Part shown: in pieces, positions 1 through 3,769 of the stretch
Position numbering within the stretch: position 1 is the stretch's first letter
How the letters are laid out: each line of letters starts with the position of its first letter
Virus record (IMG/VR): IMGVR_UViG_3300032116_001451
Span: 1-22,039 of that record
Reading direction: 5' to 3' (one strand)
DNA: 22,039 bases
Source of the DNA: a virus
Notes under the pieces: generated by a model
The model's input: the letters and a program-made list of their open reading frames with translations, nothing else
The model's database searches: none
Told to the model about the DNA's origin: nothing
Position numbers and translations under genes: made by a program

Positions 1-7
1 AACATAA

Positions 8-83
8 CGGGCTGAAGCTTTAATGGTGAAGCGCGAGATTGAAACCCTCGAGAAGTCGGATCGTTACCGACCAGCACCGGCCA
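8..83 (+). tRNA. tRNA-Phe (GAA), slightly degenerate
   Basis: A cloverleaf is visible: D-stem GCTT/AAGC, anticodon loop TTGAAAC (GAA at 41-43), T-stem GTCGG/CCGAC, and an encoded CCA at 81-83. The acceptor CGGGCTG pairs with its 3' strand only if A76 is bulged out. The base of the anticodon stem has an A-C mismatch. The T-loop reads ATCGTTA instead of TTCRANN. It may be a working but divergent tRNA or a decaying one. Confidence 0.7.
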
Positions 84-92
84 CTTTTGATC

Positions 93-228
93 ACTGAGAG
101 AAGTTCAAAACGAGATGACATGCATCACTCGCTCGTATGGCATTAACGTAATCAGGTAAGACAAGAAGCATGAGTCAGTCGATCACTGCGGGACACGGGT
201 CTCGTCTCATGCACCCGAAGCTTTCAGT
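93..228 (+). ncRNA. Candidate structured RNA A
   Basis: This gap between two tRNAs has no plausible gene but nests several helices. An outer stem ACTGAGAG/CTTTCAGT (93-100 with 221-228, one G-U) encloses a bulged hairpin at 111-131 and a three-way junction. The junction is closed by a perfect 7-bp stem GCATGAG/CTCATGC (168-174 with 206-212) carrying hairpins CAGT/ACTG and GGGAC/GTCTC. The helices were found by eye; no known family is recognised. Confidence 0.4.
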
Positions 229-231
229 AAT

Positions 232-306
232 GCGCGTGTCGTATAGTGGCTATTATGATGGATTGCCAATTCATAGACGAGGGTTCGATTCCCTCCACGC
301 GTACCA
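232..306 (+). tRNA. tRNA-Gly (GCC)
   Basis: Acceptor GCGCGTG pairs with CACGCGT, followed by A73 and an encoded CCA. Anticodon stem ATGGA/TTCAT holds loop TTGCCAA with GCC at 265-267. The T-arm GAGGG-TTCGATT-CCCTC is canonical. The D-stem is weak (three pairs). Confidence 0.88.
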
Positions 307-310
307 CTTT

Positions 311-318
311 AATAAATA
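311..318 (+). promoter_or_regulatory. Putative T4-type late promoter box
   Basis: AATAAATA lies 5 nt before the ATG at 324. It resembles the T4 late box TATAAATA and recurs before eight other genes in this window. Initiation from it would give an almost leaderless mRNA. Confidence 0.5.
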
Positions 319-323
319 GTAAC

Positions 324-539
324 ATGGAACACAAACCTAACTCTATTTTCGACGCAGCAAGCAAAGTTCTTTTTGAACAGAATACACCGCCTCCTCGTAT
401 CACAAAGGAAATTCATTACAAGACTAAGAATGGTAATGAACGAGTATCTGAAGTCGGCGAGAAAAGCGAAGCTGAAGAAATCAAAACCATCAAAGCTCTA
501 GGCGGGACGATTCTCAAAGTCTTGACCGTCAAGCATTGA
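324..539 (+). CDS. Small putative head-packaged protein, HKP leader family
   Basis: This 71-aa protein of unknown function starts MEHKPNSIFDAASKVLFE, a leader shared with the genes at 2500 and 3501. The leader ends in LFE (residues 16-18), matching the (L/I)xE rule of the T4 prohead protease gp21. Cleavage would leave a basic protein of about 53 aa with a likely beta-beta-alpha-beta pattern. The ATG at 324 is preferred over one at 246, which lies inside tRNA-Gly, because the shared leader begins here and a late-type box is 5 nt upstream. Packaging is inferred from the leader alone. Confidence 0.75.
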   Translation: MEHKPNSIFDAASKVLFEQNTPPPRITKEIHYKTKNGNERVSEVGEKSEAEEIKTIKALGGTILKVLTVKH

Positions 540-545
540 TTCAAC

Positions 546-633
546 TGGGGTGAAGTCTAGCCTGGTTTGACAGCTGCCTTTGAAGCAGTAGAACGCAAGT
601 TCTTTGTGGGTTCGAATCCCACCGCCCCCGCCA
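546..633 (+). tRNA. tRNA-Gln (TTG) with long variable arm
   Basis: The 5' end TGGGGTG, G73 and weak 1-72 position (T1/C72) are Gln-like, and the anticodon loop CTTTGAA gives TTG. The variable region is not the usual 4-5 nt but a hairpin GAAC-GCAA-GTTC, as in class II tRNAs. T-arm GTGGG-TTCGAAT-CCCAC is canonical and CCA is encoded. Confidence 0.82.
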
Positions 634-641
634 ATTTTAAC

Positions 642-715
642 TGCCCGTTAGCATAATGGTAATGCATCTGACTCTGAATCAGAACATGAAGGTTCGATTC
701 CTTCACGGGCCACCA
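642..715 (+). tRNA. tRNA-Gln (CTG)
   Basis: D-arm GCAT/ATGC, anticodon stem TCTGA/TCAGA with loop CTCTGAA (CTG), and T-arm GAAGG-TTCGATT-CCTTC are all canonical. The acceptor pairs at positions 2-7, but 1-72 is T/C. The 3' end reads CCACCA. The linker to the previous tRNA is 8 nt. Confidence 0.88.
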
Positions 716-719
716 CTTT

Positions 720-823
720 AGCATCGTTTGACAGTTCCGGACCTGGTGAGAACGATGCTGCTACTGGGCAGCGGCATGTCGCGATCCGCCGAGCCTTCTG
801 TGCAAACCAGACAGTAGCAACCA
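720..823 (+). ncRNA. Candidate structured, tRNA-like RNA B1
   Basis: Two abutting helices: a perfect 9-bp stem AGCATCGTT/AACGATGCT (720-728 with 751-759), directly followed by a perfect 7-bp stem GCTACTG/CAGTAGC (760-766 with 812-818). The second encloses GCGG/CCGC (771-774 with 786-789) and a hairpin TCTG-TGCAAAC-CAGA whose 7-nt loop resembles a T-loop. The 3' side continues AACCA and then a T-rich linker, as after the tRNAs. It may be a reduced tRNA-like RNA; this is inference. Confidence 0.45.
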
Positions 824-825
824 AT

Positions 826-1011
826 TTCGATTAGAGCCCTGAAAAGGTACCGAAGTTTGTAAGGTAGTCATGGAAAGGCGCTAGGCGGACCAAAGAAGAA
901 AGTTGGGAGACCTTAATCGTGTGGAAAGCGAACGTACCTAGTAGCCCATGCGGAGTCACTGTCTAAACCTCAACACTCCAGTGTAAAGAGCAACGGACTC
1001 CACTAATCGAA
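826..1011 (+). ncRNA. Candidate structured RNA B2
   Basis: A perfect 9-bp terminal stem TTCGATTAG/CTAATCGAA (826-834 with 1003-1011) frames about 170 nt without a gene. Inside are AGGTAC/GTACCT (845-850 with 934-939) nesting TAAGGT/ACCTTA (860-865 with 910-915), and a side arm GGAGTC/GACTCC (952-957 with 996-1001). The nesting is consistent with one compact multi-arm RNA. No known family is recognised. Confidence 0.45.
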
Positions 1012-1019
1012 TTTTTCAT

Positions 1020-1094
1020 AGGCCCATAGTGTAACGGTTAGCACCACGGATTTTGATTCCGTTAGTCTAGGTTCGAATCCTAGTGGGCCTGCCA
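1020..1094 (+). tRNA. tRNA-Gln (TTG), second copy
   Basis: Acceptor AGGCCCA pairs fully with TGGGCCT, followed by G73 and CCA. Anticodon stem ACGGA/TCCGT holds loop TTTTGAT with TTG. T-arm is CTAGG-TTCGAAT-CCTAG. This is the third Gln tRNA in 550 bp and, unlike the first two, has a paired 1-72 position and a normal variable loop. Confidence 0.92.
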
Positions 1095-1101
1095 TAATTT
1101 T

Positions 1102-1276
1102 CAGGTATGCCAATGCGTTAGGGAGATAACATTGCGCGCTTGCAGATAAGAACAACGCAGTTCCTGCAAGTGATAACTCCGACTTTCGTCAGTACACTTT
1201 TGCAATGTGTGTTCGGGCTCACATGGAGGTTCCTTAGGAACTGAAGTATGATGAAGCCGTAAACTGACCATACTTG
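1102..1276 (+). ncRNA. Candidate structured RNA C
   Basis: This gap holds a perfect 7-bp hairpin CTTGCAG/CTGCAAG (1139-1145 with 1164-1170) with a second stem GAAC/GTTC inside, a hairpin GTTCC-TTA-GGAAC (1229-1241), and CAATG/CATTG near the start. CATACTT at 1269 can pair either with CAGGTATG at 1102 or with AAGTATG at 1244, so two mutually exclusive folds are possible. No gene and no known RNA family is recognised. Confidence 0.42.
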
Positions 1277-1287
1277 ATTTTCTTTAT

Positions 1288-1385
1288 CGTCGCGTGTCCG
1301 AGTTTGGTTAAGGAGCTCGTCTTGGAAACGAGTGCGTGCAGCAAGAGGCTGTGGGCCGTGGGTTCGAATCCCACCGCGGCGACCA
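1288..1385 (+). tRNA. tRNA-Pro (TGG) with long variable arm
   Basis: Acceptor CGTCGCG/CGCGGCG has the C1-G72 pair and A73 typical of bacterial tRNA-Pro. Anticodon stem CTCGT/ACGAG holds loop CTTGGAA, giving TGG. The variable region is long, with a hairpin CAGC-AAGAG-GCTG, as in tRNA-Ser. If the loop were read one base later it would be GGA (Ser), so identity rests on stem register plus C1-G72. Confidence 0.78.
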
Positions 1386-1394
1386 TTTTCAAAA

Positions 1395-1463
1395 GGGAAT
1401 GCATTGGTTTCGACGTAAGATTCTTTCTTGCGGACGGCGGGTCGTTGCCGCCCATTTCCACCA
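1395..1463 (+). tRNA. tRNA-Arg (TCT) with reduced D-arm
   Basis: Acceptor GGGAATG/CATTTCC, A73 and CCA are clear. Anticodon stem GTAAG/CTTGC holds loop ATTCTTT with TCT. T-stem GGCGG/CCGCC is perfect, but its loop is GTCGTTG. Only 11 nt separate position 9 from the anticodon stem, so there is no room for a normal D-arm. It may be minimal, or degenerate. Confidence 0.65.
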
Positions 1464-1495
1464 TCTTTTGCATCCGTCTCTGAAATGCATAATCA

Positions 1496-1503
1496 AATAA
1501 ATA
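1496..1503 (+). promoter_or_regulatory. Putative T4-type late promoter box
   Basis: AATAAATA lies 5 nt before the ATG at 1509 of the GIY-YIG endonuclease gene. Confidence 0.45.
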
Positions 1504-1508
1504 AGATT

Positions 1509-1934
1509 ATGCGATACACGATCTATAAGACTACCAATTTACTTAACGGAAAATTCTACATTGGTAAACATCAGACAAAGAGACCGATGGATTCTTATCT
1601 TGGTTCTGGTTTAGCTTTAAAGAAAGCTATTTCAAAATACGGGCGAAGAAATTTCAAAAAGGAGATTCTATTTGATTTCGATAACGAATCAGAAATGAAT
1701 CAAAAAGAAAAAGAACTCATAACAGAAGAATTCATTTCACGTTCTGATACTTACAATAAAGGAATTGGCGGAGAAGGCGGTCCACATTTCAAAGGTAAGA
1801 AGCACTCCGATGCAGTCAAAAGTAGAATTACAAAACATCTGAGAAAAGGTGGAGTAAAAGGTTCAATTCCGTGGAACAAAGGATTAAGATTTAAAAGCGC
1901 TTGTAGCTCAGTGGAAGTAGCGGGCCTCTCATAA
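1509..1934 (+). CDS. GIY-YIG homing endonuclease (Seg-like)
   Basis: A 141-aa free-standing homing endonuclease. The N-terminal GIY-YIG nuclease core is recognisable: TIY at residues 4-6, FYIGKHQT near 17-24, DSYLGSG near 29-35 and a conserved Glu in KEKELI. A NUMOD3-type DNA-binding segment (GKKHSDAVKS) follows, ending in IPWNKG. Such enzymes cut a genome lacking the insertion and spread by repair. The frame continues past the domain into the downstream tRNA and stops in its anticodon loop, so the last 13 residues or so are encoded by tRNA sequence. Position between tRNA-Arg and tRNA-Met suggests that a tRNA gene was the insertion target. Confidence 0.88.
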   Translation: MRYTIYKTTNLLNGKFYIGKHQTKRPMDSYLGSGLALKKAISKYGRRNFKKEILFDFDNESEMNQKEKELITEEFISRSDTYNKGIGGEGGPHFKGKKHSDAVKSRITKHLRKGGVKGSIPWNKGLRFKSACSSVEVAGLS

Positions 1935-1972
1935 AGGCTAGGTCGTTGGTTCGATTCCAACCGGGCGCACCA
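1897..1972 (+). tRNA. tRNA-Met or tRNA-Ile2 (CAT)
   Basis: Acceptor GCGCTTG pairs with CGGGCGC (two wobbles), followed by A73 and CCA. Anticodon stem GGCCT/AGGCT holds loop CTCATAA with CAT at 930-932 of this kilobase. T-arm GTTGG-TTCGATT-CCAAC is canonical. The sequence cannot separate elongator Met from lysidine-modified Ile. Its 5' half overlaps the endonuclease frame. Confidence 0.88.
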
Positions 1973-1974
1973 AT

Positions 1975-2092
1975 TTTTGTTTAGTGTAATTGGTAGCACA
2001 CTCTGATAGGGTCGTATGAGGTTCAATTCCTCTTAAGTATGGTACTCGTAATTCCGCGCAGAGCAGATTGGTTCGAATCCAAAGCAAAAACA
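1975..2092 (+). pseudogene. Chimeric or broken tRNA-Ile-like (GAT) element
   Basis: A D-arm GTGT/GCAC, a weak anticodon arm with loop CTGATAG (GAT) and a T-arm GAGG-TTCAATT-CCTC occur in order at 1984-2032, but no CCA follows. A second T-arm, TTGG-TTCGAAT-CCAA, lies at 2068-2082. The 5' strand TTTTGTT (1975-1981) pairs with AGCAAAA (2083-2089) after that second arm, which then ends in ACA plus a T-rich linker. This looks like two tRNAs merged by recombination, or a tRNA with an insertion. Confidence 0.4.
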
Positions 2093-2109
2093 TTTTCATA
2101 CAGAACGAG

Positions 2110-2302
2110 CTAAGTTACTGTCTACGTTCAATGCATCGGGGTAGTGCCCTTGTCCACCATGAAGTTGGTGATGCTACTCGTACACTGCGGGTTTCCTTCC
2201 TACAGCCGAAAGGTGGAAGGATGTATGAAATAGGAACCGTGAAACTTAGGTTAACTACTTTGGCGAGTAGTTTGGAGAAGCCACTCCTTGCGGTTCCATC
2301 CA
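2110..2302 (+). ncRNA. Candidate structured RNA D
   Basis: The 3' part is a clean three-way junction: perfect 7-bp stem GGAACCG/CGGTTCC (2233-2239 with 2291-2297) enclosing hairpins AACTACT/AGTAGTT (2253-2272) and GGAG/CTCC (2274-2287), then ATCCA and a T-rich linker. Upstream are TCCTTCC/GGAAGGA (2194-2221) capped by a GCC-GAAA-GGT tetraloop stem, and GCATC/GATGC (2133-2174). CTAAGTT at 2110 complements AACTTAG at 2243, which would make a pseudoknot. Confidence 0.48.
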
Positions 2303-2313
2303 CTTTCAATAAC

Positions 2314-2398
2314 GCGTCTGTGACCGAATGGTTAGGTAGCCGACTTTTAATCGGAGAGCGAAAGCTCAATGTGGGTTCGATTCCCACCGGGCGTACCA
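2314..2398 (+). tRNA. tRNA-Lys (TTT) with long variable arm
   Basis: Acceptor GCGTCTG/CGGGCGT (three wobbles), A73 and CCA are present. The anticodon loop CTTTTAA gives TTT on a four-pair stem CCGA/TCGG. The variable region carries a hairpin GAGC-GAAA-GCTC. T-arm GTGGG-TTCGATT-CCCAC is canonical and matches that of the first tRNA-Gln except for one loop base. Confidence 0.8.
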
Positions 2399-2405
2399 AT
2401 TTCTA

Positions 2406-2480
2406 GGGCTGTTCGTTCAACGGATAGGATACATGGTTTCGACCCATGAGATGTAGGTTCGATTCCTACACGGCTCGCCA
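2406..2480 (+). tRNA. tRNA-Arg (TCG)
   Basis: Acceptor GGGCTGT/ACGGCTC, G73 and CCA. Anticodon stem CATGG/CCATG holds loop TTTCGAC with TCG. T-arm GTAGG-TTCGATT-CCTAC is canonical. Confidence 0.92.
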
Positions 2481-2482
2481 GT

Positions 2483-2514
2483 TTGATAAATACATCAGTA
2501 TGCAACACAAGCCA
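2483..2514 (+). repeat. Direct repeat, copy 1 (copy 2 at 3484-3515)
   Basis: The late-type box, its spacer and the first codons (TTGATAAATACATCAGTATG and on through CAACACAA) recur at 3484-3515 with one difference at the 3' end. This marks duplication of a promoter plus leader-peptide cassette ahead of two otherwise unrelated coding regions. Confidence 0.85.
2485..2492 (+). promoter_or_regulatory. Putative T4-type late promoter box
   Basis: GATAAATA lies 7 nt before the ATG at 2500. No Shine-Dalgarno sequence separates them. Confidence 0.5.
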
Positions 2515-2964
2515 GGATCAATCTTTGAAGCCGCAAGTTCGGTTTTGTTCGAGAATCCAACTGAGCGTCTCGCAAGAATGCGCCTTGAGATTCAGAAAGG
2601 TAAGGAATACGCGTCGCAATATGAAGCTCTAATCAGTTCGCTTGCTAAGGTTATTCCCTGGACAAAGAAGCCAACCAAGAGTAAATCATCAGCTCTCATT
2701 GAATACACCGGTGAGATTGGAGTCAATCAACTTTCATTTTCATGGCATGCTATAGATAACCGATACAGCTATGGATATGCATTCATGGGAGCTTTAATTT
2801 CCGAAGCAGGTAAGTATGGCAAGATCCATGAATTCGGACCCAAGCTTGATATCATTGGAATGGATGTTACTAACGATGATCATATCAAGAAGAATCTTGA
2901 AGCTTTCAAGAAGACGATCGAACTTGCGAAGAAAATCGATCCAAAGAAACTTTACATAAAATAA
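2500..2964 (+). CDS. Putative head-packaged protein, HKP leader family
   Basis: A 154-aa protein starting MQHKPGSIFEAASSVLFE, nearly identical to the leaders at 324 and 3501. LFE at residues 16-18 fits the gp21-type cleavage rule. The rest is unrecognised: a charged helical stretch (about 20-60), a central segment with several aromatic residues (FSWHAIDNRYSYGYAF, about 85-100), and a Lys-rich helical C-terminus. The ATG at 2500 is chosen because the leader starts there and because upstream sequence is tRNA-Arg. The stop codon immediately precedes tRNA-Val. The role inside the virion or the infected cell is unknown. Confidence 0.8.
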   Translation: MQHKPGSIFEAASSVLFENPTERLARMRLEIQKGKEYASQYEALISSLAKVIPWTKKPTKSKSSALIEYTGEIGVNQLSFSWHAIDNRYSYGYAFMGALISEAGKYGKIHEFGPKLDIIGMDVTNDDHIKKNLEAFKKTIELAKKIDPKKLYIK

Positions 2965-3039
2965 GGCAGCGTAGCTCAAAGGAAGAGCATCTGTATGACA
3001 TGCAGAAGGTTGAGATATCGTGATTCTCCGCTGTCACCA
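2965..3039 (+). tRNA. tRNA-Val (GAC)
   Basis: Acceptor GGCAGCG/CGCTGTC, A73, CCA, D-arm GCTC/GAGC and anticodon stem TCTGT/GCAGA with loop ATGACAT (GAC). The T-arm is unusual: GAGA/TCTC with central ATCGTGA, so the conserved G53-C61 pair and T54/A58 are lost. It starts one base after the stop codon of the previous gene. Confidence 0.82.
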
Positions 3040-3040
3040 A

Positions 3041-3149
3041 TTTATTGACGCGAGTCAATAAACAACATACGGTGGTTCTCCGCCGTACCTCCCCTGGTAA
3101 ACGAACGGGCATGGCAGTCGCCTTCTACGCGATGTCGTCATGCCCGTTC
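3041..3149 (+). ncRNA. Candidate structured RNA E (three hairpins)
   Basis: Three strong consecutive hairpins fill this gap: a perfect 9-bp stem TTTATTGAC/GTCAATAAA with a GCGA tetraloop (3041-3062); TACGG/CCGTA (3068-3087) with an inner GG-TTCT-CC; and a perfect 11-bp stem GAACGGGCATG/CATGCCCGTTC (3103-3113 with 3139-3149) with an inner TCGC/GCGA. No T-run follows the last hairpin, so it is not a typical terminator. Confidence 0.5.
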
Positions 3150-3162
3150 AATCATTTTCAAT

Positions 3163-3237
3163 TCCTGTGTAGCTCAGCGGCAGAGCGGGTGACTGTTAAT
3201 CACTAGGTCCGTGGTTCGATCCCACGTGCAGGAGCCA
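3163..3237 (+). tRNA. tRNA-Asn (GTT)
   Basis: Acceptor TCCTGTG/TGCAGGA, G73 and CCA. D-arm GCTC/GAGC. Anticodon stem GGTGA/TCACT holds loop CTGTTAA with GTT. T-arm GTGG-TTCGATC-CCAC is canonical. Confidence 0.93.
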
Positions 3238-3247
3238 CTTTACATGA

Positions 3248-3396
3248 TTAAGCGCGACTAGGGACCGCGTATAGCATGACTACTTGATGTTTCATCGGGT
3301 CGAATGTAATCAAGTTCCCGGAGAGGAGTGGTTCTAAACACTCGTCGATCGATGCTAAGAATTTAGCTTAAAGCCTCCGTAAAAAATAATCGAACC
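3248..3396 (+). ncRNA. Candidate structured RNA F
   Basis: Perfect helices: ACTTGAT/ATCAAGT (3282-3288 with 3309-3315), GAGTG/CACTC (3326-3330 with 3339-3343), CGGAG/CTCCG (3319-3323 with 3375-3379), and CGCG/CGCG (3253-3269). TTAAGC at 3248 complements GCTTAA at 3366, but GCTAA/TTAGC (3354-3367) competes for the same bases. The end CGAACCA-CTTTC resembles a tRNA 3' end plus linker. Confidence 0.4.
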
Positions 3397-3405
3397 ACTT
3401 TCATT

Positions 3406-3479
3406 GCCGCATTAGTCTATTGGTAAGACGCCGTCCTCGTAGCTCGGAGAAAGCAGTTCGATTCTGCTATGCGGCTCCA
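3406..3479 (+). tRNA. tRNA-Thr (CGT)
   Basis: Acceptor GCCGCAT/ATGCGGC is perfect, with T73 and CCA. D-arm GTCT/AGAC and T-arm AGCAG-TTCGATT-CTGCT are clean. The 17-nt anticodon arm gives loop CTCGTAG with CGT, but the two pairs next to the loop are mismatched (T/T and C/C), so the isotype is less sure than the gene. Confidence 0.8.
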
Positions 3480-3485
3480 TCTTTT

Positions 3486-3493
3486 GATAAATA
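3486..3493 (+). promoter_or_regulatory. Putative T4-type late promoter box
   Basis: GATAAATA lies 7 nt before the ATG at 3501, within the 32-nt direct repeat shared with 2483-2514. Confidence 0.5.
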
Positions 3494-3500
3494 CATCAGT

Positions 3501-3758
3501 ATGCAACACAAACCAGGTTCAATTTTCGAGGCGGCTTCTCAAACTCTTTTTCATGAAGCTATTGATGATGAAGGCAATACTCTAAAAGTTGGAGACAGTG
3601 TCGAATTCAAATCTGACATTGAGCAAGTTGGAGTTATTACGAAAATTTCAGGTTCTAATTTAACACTTGAACCACCTCCTGGTCAAAAATTTCATGGTTC
3701 ATACATTGGAAATTCTAAATCAACCGTCGTGTATTCAGGACGAGTAACAAAAATCTAA
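3501..3758 (+). CDS. Small putative head-packaged protein with SH3/KOW-like fold
   Basis: An 85-aa protein with leader MQHKPGSIFEAASQTLFHE. Here the cleavage-like site is LFHE (16-19), one residue longer than LFE in its relatives. After it, LKVGDSVEFKSDIEQVGVI and the following strands, with TLEPPPG, read like a small beta-barrel of the KOW/SH3 type. That class often binds nucleic acid or protein, but no specific family is recognised. The start is fixed by the shared leader; upstream sequence is tRNA-Thr. The next gene begins 11 nt after the stop. Confidence 0.75.
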   Translation: MQHKPGSIFEAASQTLFHEAIDDEGNTLKVGDSVEFKSDIEQVGVITKISGSNLTLEPPPGQKFHGSYIGNSKSTVVYSGRVTKI

Positions 3759-3769
3759 CATAAACAATT

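Noticed and set aside
246-323. In-frame extension of the 324 gene starting at an ATG inside tRNA-Gly
   Set aside because: The shared leader, the late-type box and the tRNA position all point to ATG 324.
720-1011. Group I intron, RNase P RNA or tmRNA in the gap between tRNA-Gln genes
   Set aside because: No group I core, no conserved RNase P segments and no tag-peptide frame were seen; the element is also smaller than those RNAs.
2314-2398. UAA suppressor reading of the tRNA-Lys loop CTTTTAA by shifting one base
   Set aside because: The four-pair stem and U33 position fix the anticodon as TTT; a shift would break the stem.
1234-2399. Open frames on the minus strand across the tRNAs (with GFEPT- or RLESNQRP-like peptides)
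   Set aside because: These peptides are the usual false translation of tRNA T-arms read backwards and do not represent genes.
2068-2406. 112-codon + strand frame across element D and tRNA-Lys
   Set aside because: It runs through a whole tRNA and strong hairpins and lacks a start signal; the bases are better explained as RNA genes.
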